A stretch of 40,642 bases of DNA, taken from contig CANIBQ010000045.1 in the NCBI GenBank assembly GCA_947465645.1, forward strand, positions 1 to 40,642, given 5' to 3'. Below the pieces are notes generated by a model. It saw only the letters and a program-made list of their open reading frames with translations. It ran no database searches and was not told the DNA's origin. Every line of letters begins with the position of its first letter. The first letter of the stretch is position 1. A program made the translations under genes and the position numbers. Origin of the DNA: Acidobacteriota bacterium. GTDB taxonomy: Bacteria; Acidobacteriota; Vicinamibacteria; Vicinamibacterales; UBA2999. Below are positions 8,950 to 16,932 of the stretch, piece by piece.

Positions 8950-10878
8950 TCACGACGCGGCCGACGCCGCGTCCAGCCGCGTGGGGCCGGCTTCGAGCTG
9001 CCGCCTGGGATCCGCCTTGCGCATGCTCTTGTCGAGATACATCCGGCTATCCGCCTTCGCCAGCAGCGACTCGTAGCTGTCGCCGTCGTGGGGAAAGACC
9101 GCGGCACCGGCGCTGATGGAGATGTGGAGCCGCAATTCGGAGCGCGGCTCGAAGACGGCGCGATCGATGGCGCTCTGAAGCTCGACGCGTTTGTTCTCGG
9201 CTTCGTCGCGTCCGCAGCCCGAGAGGACGACGATGAACTCGTCTCCCGCGTAGCGCACGCAGATATCGTAGGGACGGATCGTCGCGCGAAGCACCCTGGC
9301 AACTTCCCGAAGCGCGCGGTCGCCGATGTGGTGCCCGTAGGTGTCGTTGATTTCCTTGAACCCGTTCAGGTCCATCACCAGCAGCGACACTTCCGACTTG
9401 AGCCGGTCCGCGCGCGCGAGCTCGCGCGTGAGATGCTGGAACATGGAACGCGTGTTCGGCAGCCCGGTCAGCGGATCCGTCAGCGAATCGACCTGCGTCT
9501 GCTCGAAGACGATGGAGTTGTGGATGACCGCCGCGGCCTGCTCGCACACGCGGTCGAGGAGGCGGCGGTGATCGTCGCGGTAGAAGCCGGGTTCCGCGTG
9601 ATACACGGCCAGCGTTCCGATCAGCCGCTCACCGAAGATCAGCGGGCAGACGAGCGCTGATTCGAGCACGGTGGGCGCCTTCGAGCCCATCGCTTCCAGA
9701 TCCGCGCTCGGGCGCGCGTTGACGAGCGGGCGCCGGTTGCGCGCGACCCAGCCGGTCAGGCCCTGGCCGCTGCGAAGCGCCAGCTGCTGCATCAGCTCCG
9801 AGTCGGTGCCAGTCGCGAACCGGCACTGCAGCGTATCCGTCGAATCCGAGTACAGAAACAGTGCGCATGCCGAGTACGGCACCAGGTCCACCAGCTTCGA
9901 CGAGATCAGGCTCATCGTGTCGGACACGCCAAGACTGGTCCCCATCGTCTGGGCAATCTGGTAGAGCGCGTAGATTTCCTTGTGGGCGACGGCGATATCC
10001 TCGAACACTGAGGCCTTCGGCCGATCGTTCGCCACTCGCGAGCCAAGCGTGCGCACTCCCTCGCCGGTCTGGAGCGGCGCGGGGAGCCTCGGCGTCGCAT
10101 CCACCCGTTCCGCCTCGAGGCGCAGTTGAGGCAGCACGCCCACGAATGCGTCGACGACGCGGGGGTCGAGCGCTTTTCCCGATTCCTGCTGGATCAGCGA
10201 CAGCGCAGCCTCCACGCTGATGGCCTTGTGGTACGGCCGATCGGAGGTCAGCGCGTCGAAGTAATCCACGATGCACAGAATGCGGGCACCGAGCGGGATA
10301 GCGTCCTCTTTGAGGCCCGCTGGATAACCGCGGCCGTCCCAGCGCTCGTGATGGCTGAGGATGAGTGGCGCGACGGGATAGGGAAAAGGCACCGCCGCGA
10401 TGATGTCGGCGCCCACTTGCGGGTGGATGCGGACCTTCTGGAATTCTTCCGCAGTCAGCGGGCCCGGCTTGGCGAGGATGTGCTCGGGTACTGCGAGCTT
10501 GCCGATGTCGTGGAGGAGCGCGGCCGTCCTGACGGCGTGGATTTCGTCCGCCGACATGCCCAGCGTGCGGGCGAGCCCAGTGGCGTAGGTCTGGACCCGC
10601 CGGATGTGGTGTGGCCCCGTCTGATCCTTGGCGTCGATGGCGAGCGCGAGCGCCTCCGTGGTCGCCAGGTGCAGCTCGGACATCCGCTGTGCGTTCCGGC
10701 GTTCCTCGTCGATCCGCCGGAGATAAACCCTGTACGCGCTGTTCGCGAGCAGCAGGGACGCAGCCGTCAGCGGGAGCAGCCACAGCGACGACCCCGAGAG
10801 GGCCGTTCCTGCCATGACTGCGCACGCGGCGGCAATCGCGCCGCCCACATAGATGCGGGCGGCGAGAGCGAGGTTCAT
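8950..10878 (-). CDS. HD-GYP / GAF / GGDEF cyclic-di-GMP turnover protein
   Basis: This 642-residue protein has two hydrophobic segments (about residues 6-48), so it is probably an inner-membrane protein. Next comes an HD-GYP phosphodiesterase domain (about 75-265) with LLHDIGKLAVPEHILAKPG, SHHERWDGRGYPAGL and IVDYFDALTSDRPYH intact. A GAF sensor domain (about 300-440) includes SGQGLTGWVARNRRPLVN. The C-terminal GGDEF cyclase domain (about 465-625) contains DPLTGLPNTRSMF and RYAGDEF (A544-F548), an accepted active variant. An RxxD inhibitory site before it is not obvious. Such proteins can both make and break cyclic di-GMP, with the GAF domain presumably selecting the activity. The ligand is unknown. 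Confidence 0.92.
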   Translation of the reverse strand: MNLALAARIYVGGAIAAACAVMAGTALSGSSLWLLPLTAASLLLANSAYRVYLRRIDEERRNAQRMSELHLATTEALALAIDAKDQTGPHHIRRVQTYATGLARTLGMSADEIHAVRTAALLHDIGKLAVPEHILAKPGPLTAEEFQKVRIHPQVGADIIAAVPFPYPVAPLILSHHERWDGRGYPAGLKEDAIPLGARILCIVDYFDALTSDRPYHKAISVEAALSLIQQESGKALDPRVVDAFVGVLPQLRLEAERVDATPRLPAPLQTGEGVRTLGSRVANDRPKASVFEDIAVAHKEIYALYQIAQTMGTSLGVSDTMSLISSKLVDLVPYSACALFLYSDSTDTLQCRFATGTDSELMQQLALRSGQGLTGWVARNRRPLVNARPSADLEAMGSKAPTVLESALVCPLIFGERLIGTLAVYHAEPGFYRDDHRRLLDRVCEQAAAVIHNSIVFEQTQVDSLTDPLTGLPNTRSMFQHLTRELARADRLKSEVSLLVMDLNGFKEINDTYGHHIGDRALREVARVLRATIRPYDICVRYAGDEFIVVLSGCGRDEAENKRVELQSAIDRAVFEPRSELRLHISISAGAAVFPHDGDSYESLLAKADSRMYLDKSMRKADPRRQLEAGPTRLDAASAAS

Positions 10879-10948
10879 GCCGATTCCTTACTCCGAGAAA
10901 TCAGGCAGCCAGATGATCGTGACGCGAGCGTTCATGTAATCGTTCCCT

Positions 10949-12751
10949 TCAGTGGGTGCCGAGGGTATCCCGGCGCCGGTTGTCGACGGGCGGCAGCGGC
11001 CAGAGAACCTGGCCAACCGTGCCCGTACTCCACACGATGTTGTCGTCGTCCTGGCTCGTGCTCCAGACGATGTTGTCGTCGTCCTGGGTGCTCCACACGA
11101 TGTTGTCGTCGTCCTGGGTGCTCCAGACGATGTTGTCGTCGTCCTGAGTGCTCCAGACGATGTTGGCGGTCTTGACGCCCCACACGAGCGGCTTGCCGCT
11201 TCTCGTTGCGTCAGTGCCCCACGTCGTGCCCACGGCCCATGCGTTGGCGCCCGGAAGCGGGAGGCCGCCGCCCACGCGCTGATTGCCCCAGATGATGTGC
11301 TGGCTCCACGCGATGCGTTCGGTCTCGATCGTGTCGGTCGGCTCGGGAGCGCCACCCTTCGGCGCCTCGAAGAACCTCGCCATGCGCACGGCACCGAGCG
11401 CGTTGACCAGGCCTGCTCCCTGGGACAGGAAGGACTCGTGCTCGCGGACTTCGGCGGTGTATTGAAGGATCGCCTTGACAGCGTTCGGCGTCAGGTCGGG
11501 GTTTTCCTCGAGCATCAGCGCGATTGTTCCGGCCACGACCGGCGCGGCCATGCTCGTGCCGCTCATGCTCAGGTACGGCATGTAGGGCGTCTGGCGCGTG
11601 CCGCTCAGCAGATAGTCCGGATGCTGCGAGTAGAGGGTGCTGTGGGGATCGGTGAGGGATTCGATACCGACGCCGAACGCGAGGAGGTCAGGCTTGGCAC
11701 CGAAGTCGATCCACGTTGGACCTCGTGAGCTGAACGCGGCGCGCACGTCATCGCCTCGCTTCGTCGTTCCCTGGTGGCTCGCTGCGCCCACCGTCAGCAC
11801 CCACGGCGCATTCCCGGGACAGGTGATGCCGCCCCACTGAGGTTCGCCCTCGTCGTTGGTGCCGAGGTTGCCCGCGGCGGCGACGACGACGATGCCGGCG
11901 TCAACTGCGCGTTTCGCTGCCCGTGCAAGCGGATCGGTGTTGTACGACTCGAAGACGCCCGACGCCACCGACAGGTTGATGATGCGGATGTTGTACCGCT
12001 CCCTGATCGCGATCGCGTAGTCGATGGCTGCGATCACGTCGCTGATGTAGCCGTGTCCCTCGGCGTCGAGCACCTTCAGTCCGACGAGGCTTGCCTTCGG
12101 CGCCATGCCGGTGCGTTTACCGTCGGAATCGAAGCCGTTACCGGCGATGATCCCGGCCACGTGCGTGCCGTGGCCAAACTCGTCGAACGCCTGTTCCGAG
12201 ACCCACACGCGCGGGTTCGTCTCGCGCGTGAAGTCTCTGAAGTGGACGACGCGCGAGTCGACCTTCGCCGACTTCGGCCCAGCGAGATACAGGTCGTCGT
12301 GCCAGGCGGTGATGCCGGAATCGATCACCGCGATGCCGACGCCCTTGCCGGTCAGCCTGAACTGCTGGCGCGCGAGGGTCGAGGCGATGGCGGGGCCGGT
12401 GCGTTCGAGCGTGGCGAAGGCGTCGTGGTCGGGGCCAACCCACCGAACCTGCGGATCGGTCGCGAAGGCCGCGAGCGCGGCGTTGTCGATTTCCGCCGCC
12501 TGGGCCTGACTGCCGGGAAGCTGCCGTCCGGCATGGCCTCGATGGCGTGTGATCACGCGGGCGTCCGGCGAGCCACGGAACTCGACGATGACGCGCGAGC
12601 GTCCCGAGAGTTGCCGTGACCGCACCTGAAGCAGCGGATCGAGTTTGCTGGCGGTTGGCTGGCTCCAGGCAGGGGGCGAGCCGAGCGCGATGAGCGCGGC
12701 GGCGGCGACGACTGCGCGGGCCACCAATCGAGAAAGATGCTGGGTAGGCAT
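10949..12751 (-). CDS. secreted subtilisin-like (S8) serine protease with NIVWST repeat tail
   Basis: This protein has 600 residues from the ATG at 12751, which begins a standard signal peptide (MPTQHLSRLVARAV...). A TTG at 12775 would add eight residues. An I9-like propeptide region (about 45-115) precedes the peptidase domain. The catalytic triad is Asp144 (VIDSGI), His194 (GHGTHVAGIIAGNG) and Ser400 (SMSGTSMAAPVVAG), with the oxyanion Asn at 295 (AAAGN). After residue ~465 the tail is rich in Trp and contains IIWGN, LVWGV and then four copies of NIVWSTQDDD, one with an added Ser. Export and cleavage of extracellular protein are inferred from the family. The nearest regulator is the sigma-54 activator just upstream. 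Confidence 0.93.
   Translation of the reverse strand: MPTQHLSRLVARAVVAAAALIALGSPPAWSQPTASKLDPLLQVRSRQLSGRSRVIVEFRGSPDARVITRHRGHAGRQLPGSQAQAAEIDNAALAAFATDPQVRWVGPDHDAFATLERTGPAIASTLARQQFRLTGKGVGIAVIDSGITAWHDDLYLAGPKSAKVDSRVVHFRDFTRETNPRVWVSEQAFDEFGHGTHVAGIIAGNGFDSDGKRTGMAPKASLVGLKVLDAEGHGYISDVIAAIDYAIAIRERYNIRIINLSVASGVFESYNTDPLARAAKRAVDAGIVVVAAAGNLGTNDEGEPQWGGITCPGNAPWVLTVGAASHQGTTKRGDDVRAAFSSRGPTWIDFGAKPDLLAFGVGIESLTDPHSTLYSQHPDYLLSGTRQTPYMPYLSMSGTSMAAPVVAGTIALMLEENPDLTPNAVKAILQYTAEVREHESFLSQGAGLVNALGAVRMARFFEAPKGGAPEPTDTIETERIAWSQHIIWGNQRVGGGLPLPGANAWAVGTTWGTDATRSGKPLVWGVKTANIVWSTQDDDNIVWSTQDDDNIVWSTQDDDNIVWSTSQDDDNIVWSTGTVGQVLWPLPPVDNRRRDTLGTH
11025..11165 (-). repeat. 30-bp in-frame tandem repeat in the S8 protease tail
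   Basis: Units start at 11058, 11088, 11118 and 11148 (the last one partial). A first copy at 11025-11057 is three bases longer and adds one Ser codon. The units differ mainly by single bases (C/G in the Trp-Ser region, G/A in the Gln codon). Each encodes NIVWSTQDDD. The near identity at DNA level indicates recent duplication or ongoing slippage. Confidence 0.9.
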
Positions 12752-12896
12752 AGGGAAGCGGATCCAGTTTCGCAAAAGCTCTGCCGGGTCTGGCCATCCT
12801 GTTCGGACATCCCCGTAACAGCAGAGGAGGAGGGAGGTTACTTCGGAGCCACGGCGAGTAGCTGGAGGATCCGAGTGTGCAATTCAGGGCAGGCCG

Positions 12897-12913
12897 TGTG
12901 CAGAAATTGCACA
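12897..12913. promoter_or_regulatory. perfect palindrome upstream of the S8 protease, candidate operator
   Basis: TGTGCA (12897-12902) and TGCACA (12908-12913) flank five bases. A further half-site TGTGCAATTC begins at 12876, and the complement of 12903-12913 reads TGTGCAATTTC, so the same 10-base word occurs twice in opposite orientation. The site lies in the 235-base gap between the sigma-54 activator and the protease it precedes. No convincing -24/-12 promoter (GG/GC spacing) was found next to it. The rest of this gap shows nothing recognisable. Confidence 0.4.
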
Positions 12914-12982
12914 GTCTATTGCGCGTTTCGTAGGCGCAAACTACTGACTCTGTAGGACTAGCTAGACTTGCAACGCCGTCTC

Positions 12983-12995
12983 GGGGCTATGCCCC
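12983..12995 (-). terminator. small hairpin at the end of the sigma-54 activator gene
   Basis: GGGGC (12983-12987) and GCCCC (12991-12995) form a 5-bp stem with a three-base loop around the stop codon. Outer CTC/GAG bases could extend it with a bulge. There is no T run afterwards, so this is at best a weak or factor-dependent terminator. Confidence 0.3.
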
Positions 12996-14333
12996 TGAGC
13001 GTGTCTGGCGCGTTCCGTGTTCCAAACTGTACTCGACGATTTTGCGGTACAGCGTCCCGCGGCTGATCTCCAGCACCCTGGCCGCCTCCTTCTTGTTCCA
13101 TCCGGACGCCTCGAGCGCGCGCATGATATGGGCCCTTTCGGCCTCTCGCAGCGTCGGAAGTCTGGGCGGCGCGGCGGACGCCCGGCCGGTGTTTGCGTGC
13201 AGAAATTCGACGTCGGTGTCGCGAATGATTCGCCCCGGGGCTGACAACGCGGCGCGCGACACCGTGCTTTCGAGCTCGCGGATATTCCCCGGCCACGGGT
13301 ATTGCTGCAGCGAGGTCATGGCTTCCGGCGACAGCGTCTTGGCATCGAGCGGCAGGCCGTTGGTCGCGCAATAGCGCGCGAGAAGGCGTGATGCGAGCAC
13401 GGGGATGTCGATTGGCCGCTCGCGCAGCGACGGCAGCCTGATGGCGAACGCGTTGACGCGGTAGTAGAGGTCCTCGCGGAACCGCGCGTCGCGAACGAAC
13501 AGATCCAGCGGACGATTCGACGCCGAGATCAATCGGAAATCGACCTGCACCGATTTCTGTCCACCGAGACGCTCGAAGCGGTGATCCTCGAGCACCCGCA
13601 GCAACTTCGCCTGGGCAACGAGCGAGAGATCGCCGATTTCATCGAGGAAGAACGTGCCGTGGTTGGCGAGCTCCAGCCGTCCGGGCTTGCGGTCGTGGGC
13701 GCCGGTGAACGCCCCTTTCTCGTACCCGAAGATCTCCGACTCGAAGAGCGTGTCGGGCAGCGCGGCGCAATTGACCGCCTGGAACTTCTCGGAGCCGCGG
13801 CGGCTCAGCTCGTGGATCATCCGCGCGACGACTTCCTTGCCGGACCCGGTGGGGCCGAGGATGAGCACTGAGATATCCGACTTGGCGGCGGTGCGAATCC
13901 ACTCGAAGACGACCAGCATCTTCTCGTCGCGGCCGATCATTTCGCGAAAACGCTGCACCGAGGGCGCCTGGTCTTCAGTGCTGATCGCGGCACGCCGCTC
14001 GAGGAAGGCGTCGAGGAGCTGCGCGGAGGCTTCGCGCTCCGGGCGCTGGGAGCCGTAGCGCGCCGGCGGCCCGGGCACGCGGCGGGCGACGCCGAACTCG
14101 ACCAGCTCGTTGAGGCAGTTGTCGATGTCGAGCCGCATGCGGCCGAACGTCGACATCAGGGAATCGACGTCGAAGGTCTCCTCGGGCCGCGCGCTCAGAA
14201 ACCTGAGCAATCCGGCCCGGAGCGGCGACTGCACCAGTGTGCGGAAACGTGCATCCTCATCGGCGGGCGGGTCCGGCCGGGCTACCGCGGCTACGCGTCG
14301 GCGGGAAGCGACAGTGAGATCGTCCACGGTCAT
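12987..14333 (-). CDS. sigma-54-dependent transcriptional activator with winged-helix-like N-terminus
   Basis: This is a 448-residue enhancer-binding protein. The N-terminal ~100 residues are not a receiver, GAF or PAS domain. They look like a winged-helix segment (SPLRAGLLRFLSARPEETFD then LVEFGVARRVPG), which is unusual for the class. The AAA+ domain (about 130-365) has Walker A LGPTGSGKE (159-167), the sigma-54 contact loop GAFTGA (208-213), Walker B FFLDEIGD and arginine fingers near FREDLYYRVNAF. The C-terminal Fis-type helix-turn-helix is NKKEAARVLEISRGTLYRKI. It requires RpoN elsewhere in the genome. The likely targets are unknown; the divergent deoxyhypusine-synthase-like gene and the downstream S8 protease are candidates by position only. 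Confidence 0.92.
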   Translation of the reverse strand: MTVDDLTVASRRRVAAVARPDPPADEDARFRTLVQSPLRAGLLRFLSARPEETFDVDSLMSTFGRMRLDIDNCLNELVEFGVARRVPGPPARYGSQRPEREASAQLLDAFLERRAAISTEDQAPSVQRFREMIGRDEKMLVVFEWIRTAAKSDISVLILGPTGSGKEVVARMIHELSRRGSEKFQAVNCAALPDTLFESEIFGYEKGAFTGAHDRKPGRLELANHGTFFLDEIGDLSLVAQAKLLRVLEDHRFERLGGQKSVQVDFRLISASNRPLDLFVRDARFREDLYYRVNAFAIRLPSLRERPIDIPVLASRLLARYCATNGLPLDAKTLSPEAMTSLQQYPWPGNIRELESTVSRAALSAPGRIIRDTDVEFLHANTGRASAAPPRLPTLREAERAHIMRALEASGWNKKEAARVLEISRGTLYRKIVEYSLEHGTRQTRSGA

Positions 14334-14423
14334 CGGGCTTTACGCCGGGTTATCGGCGTGACCGCCGTCCGCCGACAGCCGACCCGATCTGAAGGGTGGC
14401 CCGCGGAATGCTAAAGTACCGAC

Positions 14424-15593
14424 GTGCCCCACCGCGCTCCAGGTGCGCCGCAAGGACGCCGCGCCGGCCATCTTTCAGGCAAGCCAATCCGGTATTACCG
14501 CCCCAAGGGCAGCGCCGACATCCGACATCTCATGGATGAAGGATTTCAGGCGTTCAACGCCGCCCGCCTTGGCGAGGCGTGCCGCATCTTCACCGACAAG
14601 ATGCTGCTGCCTGAGCACGACACCACCATCGGGCTGACGATTGCGGGGGCGATGACGCCGGCGGGTCTCGGCGGATGCGTGGTCGAACTGATGGAGCGCG
14701 GCCTGGTGGATTTCATCATCAGCACCGGCGCGAACCTGTACCACGATCTTCACTACGCGCTGAATTTCACGCTGCATCGCGGGTCGCCGTTCGTCAACGA
14801 CGTCGAGTTGTACGAAGACGGCGTCATCCGCATCTACGACGTGCTCTTTCCGGCGACGGTGCTGCTCGAGACCGACCTCTACATCCGCGAGTTTCTCGTG
14901 CGTTCAGGGATGAACGGACCCGTGTCGACCGCGGAGTTTCATTACGCGCTCGGGCGGGATCTGATGGCGCAGCACCCTGGCTGCGAGCAGTACTCGATCG
15001 TCGCCGCGGCGGCGGCCACCGGCGTGCCTCTTTACACCTCATCACCCGGCGACAGCTCTATCGGCATGAACATCGCGTTCCACGAGCTGATGAACGACAG
15101 CCATCTGATGATCGATCCCAACAAGGACGTCAACGAGGTCTGCGCGTTCATCCTGGCTGGCAAGAAGAACGGCTGCGTGATTCTGGGCGGGGGATCGCCG
15201 AAAAACTTCTACCTCCAGGGTCAGCCGACGCTCTGGGAGGTCTACGGCATTCCAAAGGGCGGCAACGACTACTTCATCCAGATCACCACCGACTCGGTCG
15301 TCTGGGGAGGGTTGTCGGGCGCCACGCCGGCCGAAGCGGTCAGTTGGGGCAAGATCAATCCGGGCGTGCTGCCCGACACCGCCGTGGCCTACTGCGACTC
15401 CACGATTGCGTTTCCGCTCTTCTGCGAATACGCGGTCGGTTGCGAGCATTCGCGGCGGCCCCGCAAGGAACTGGTGCACAGGCGCGACGCGCTCGTGGCC
15501 ACGCTCAAGCAGGAAGCCAAGAGCGCGATCCGCGAGCATCCCGAGCCCGAGGATCCGATCGACACGATGCCCGACCTGGAGCGCCACCGCTGA
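14424..15593 (+). CDS. deoxyhypusine-synthase-like enzyme
   Basis: This 389-residue protein (GTG start) belongs to the DHS family. The eukaryotic/archaeal enzyme moves an aminobutyl group from spermidine to eIF5A using NAD, but bacteria lack eIF5A, so the substrate here must differ; polyamine products such as homospermidine are the main alternative. FIISTGANLYHDLHYAL (about 94-110) is the NAD-binding region. PAEAVSWGKINPG carries the family catalytic lysine (K310). SGATPAEAV and CVILGGGSPKNFYLQG are also family motifs, but the latter has Asn-Phe where eukaryotic DHS has His-His. It heads a chain of overlapping genes with a PIN-like protein, a ROK protein and NagA. The gap to the divergent activator is 90 bases, with a TAAAGT near 14412 and no clear -35. 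Confidence 0.88.
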   Translation: MPHRAPGAPQGRRAGHLSGKPIRYYRPKGSADIRHLMDEGFQAFNAARLGEACRIFTDKMLLPEHDTTIGLTIAGAMTPAGLGGCVVELMERGLVDFIISTGANLYHDLHYALNFTLHRGSPFVNDVELYEDGVIRIYDVLFPATVLLETDLYIREFLVRSGMNGPVSTAEFHYALGRDLMAQHPGCEQYSIVAAAAATGVPLYTSSPGDSSIGMNIAFHELMNDSHLMIDPNKDVNEVCAFILAGKKNGCVILGGGSPKNFYLQGQPTLWEVYGIPKGGNDYFIQITTDSVVWGGLSGATPAEAVSWGKINPGVLPDTAVAYCDSTIAFPLFCEYAVGCEHSRRPRKELVHRRDALVATLKQEAKSAIREHPEPEDPIDTMPDLERHR

Positions 15594-16060
15594 TGGGCAC
15601 GCTGGCGTCGGAGCTTGGACCGCACGCCGAGCGCATCGCCGGCCAGCCGCGCCTCTACGTCGACGCCAACGTGCCCGCCGGCCTCGTCGTCTTCATGCGC
15701 ACGCGGCTGCAGTGGGACGTGCTCTACGTTATCGAGCACGACGATCTGCGGCGCGCCCGCGACTACGATCACTACCGCCTCGCGCGCGAGCTCCGCCGTA
15801 CGCTGATTACGCTCGACCGCGACTTCCTCGACGATCGCAAGTTCCCGCTGACCGAAAGCGGCGGCGTGATTGTCCTGGCCGCACCGGAAGAACGCGGTTA
15901 CGTCACGCTGCTGCAGCGCCTCGACACCGAACTCTTCCAACCGGAACGAGAACGCGAACGGAACGTAGCACGAGAACGTTCCGAACGACCCCTGCCGCTT
16001 GGAGGCCGCAAGCTCCATGTGCACGTCGACTGGGCCGGCGGCGATACAATCCATCCGTGA
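15593..16060 (+). CDS. DUF5615 PIN-like protein with repeat-derived Arg-rich tail
   Basis: This 155-residue protein has an ATG overlapping the preceding TGA by one base (TGATG). RLYVDANVPAGLVVFMR, TLITLDRDFLDDRKFPL and GVIVLAAPEE fit the DUF5615/Mut7-C-like PIN-fold family, where the Asp residues form a metal-dependent nuclease centre. Nuclease activity is inferred only. After residue ~115 the family similarity ends in a tail containing ERERERNVARERSERP, encoded by GAACGN hexamers. No antitoxin-like partner is adjacent. A housekeeping RNA-processing role is as possible as a toxin role. It is coupled to the ROK gene by a GTGA overlap. Confidence 0.7.
   Translation: MGTLASELGPHAERIAGQPRLYVDANVPAGLVVFMRTRLQWDVLYVIEHDDLRRARDYDHYRLARELRRTLITLDRDFLDDRKFPLTESGGVIVLAAPEERGYVTLLQRLDTELFQPERERERNVARERSERPLPLGGRKLHVHVDWAGGDTIHP
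15943..15987. repeat. GAACGN hexamer run with inverted repeat
   Basis: Consecutive GAACGA, GAACGC, GAACGG-type units encode Glu-Arg repeats in the tail of the DUF5615 protein. Inside it CGGAACGT (15959-15966) pairs perfectly with ACGTTCCG (15976-15983) across nine bases. It is simple-sequence DNA that has become coding sequence. Confidence 0.7.
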
Positions 16061-16932
16061 TCCTTGGTCTTGAAGTGCGCGACGGCACCGTGATGGCCGT
16101 CACCGCGGACGAAGGCGGCAACGTCGTCGCCCGTACCGTGCAGAACGGCACCGGCGCCGCGGCGGCCGCTGACGCGGTGCGCGCGGTGGGCGGCGCCGGA
16201 TCGGCTGGGCTCGGTGTCGCGGTCAGGGATGCCCGCGATCCATCGTTCTCCGAAGCGATTGCCGCGGCCGCGGGTGCGGCCGGCGTGCAGGCTTCGCCGC
16301 GCGTCGTGACCCGCGGCACGGCTGTGGCGCTGGCGGAGCAGTGGTCAGGCGCCGCGCGCGGCGCACGGCACGTCGTCGCGCTGACGGTGTCCGATCGAGT
16401 CCTCGCGGGCATCGTGGTCGACGGCCGGCCATTCGAGGGCGCGCATGGACTCGCGGGTTCCGCCGGGTGGCTCGCCCTCAATCCCGTCGAACGCGACGAC
16501 TACCGGAAGCTGGGATGCCTCGAGGCTGAAATTGGCGGCACCGGCATCGTCCGCAGGCTGGTGTGGCGGCTCAAGGCGGGAGACATGTCGCGCGTGCTCG
16601 ACATGGCCGGCGGCGATATGTCCGCCATCACCGTGCGCCAGATCTTCGACGCCGCCCGCGGGGGCGACGGCGTGGCGATCTCCGTGGTTCGAGATACGGC
16701 GCGATACATCGGCATGGCCATCGGGAATCTCGTCTCCGTGGTCGACCCCGACGTCGTGATTCTCGGCGGCCTGATCGCGGAGGCTGCCGATCTGCTGCTG
16801 GAGCCGTCGCGCACGGAGGCCGTCAGGCGGATGCCGACCCCCATCGCAGGCACCGTGCAGATCGCCGCCGCCGTGCTCGGCGAAGACGGCGCCGCGCTCG
16901 GTGCCGCTCGCGCGGCCGTGCTCGCCACATGA
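16057..16932 (+). CDS. ROK-fold protein lacking sugar-kinase motifs
   Basis: This 291-residue protein (GTG start, four-base overlap with the gene before) has the overall ROK fold: ARGARHVVALTVSDRVLAGI, EGAHGLAGSAGWLALNP, KLGCLEAEIGG and VDPDVVILGG. The key positions are changed. The N-terminal phosphate loop DIGGT is replaced by GLEVRDGT. The catalytic Asp motif END(A)N is TRGT. The GTGVGGG loop is SDRVLAG. The Glu-x-Gly-His zinc and sugar site GEIGH is GSAGW, and the CxCGxxGC zinc cluster is reduced to one Cys. It lacks the helix-turn-helix of ROK repressors. Phosphorylation of a sugar is therefore unlikely. It overlaps nagA, so sensing or regulating amino-sugar catabolism is a guess. Confidence 0.8.
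   Translation: MILGLEVRDGTVMAVTADEGGNVVARTVQNGTGAAAAADAVRAVGGAGSAGLGVAVRDARDPSFSEAIAAAAGAAGVQASPRVVTRGTAVALAEQWSGAARGARHVVALTVSDRVLAGIVVDGRPFEGAHGLAGSAGWLALNPVERDDYRKLGCLEAEIGGTGIVRRLVWRLKAGDMSRVLDMAGGDMSAITVRQIFDAARGGDGVAISVVRDTARYIGMAIGNLVSVVDPDVVILGGLIAEAADLLLEPSRTEAVRRMPTPIAGTVQIAAAVLGEDGAALGAARAAVLAT

Noticed and set aside
10888..10935. 15-codon frame (MNARVTIIWLPDFSE) just before the HD-GYP gene as a leader peptide
   Set aside because: No regulatory amino-acid run, no attenuator hairpin, and no way to tell it from chance; the frame is also open further upstream across the protease tail.
12897..12913. Sigma-54 -24/-12 promoter at the TGTGCA palindrome
   Set aside because: TTGCA is present but the required GG at the correct distance is missing on both strands.
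15593..16060. DUF5615 PIN-like gene as toxin of a toxin-antitoxin pair
   Set aside because: No small antitoxin-like gene precedes it; the upstream partner is a DHS-like enzyme and the downstream one a ROK protein.
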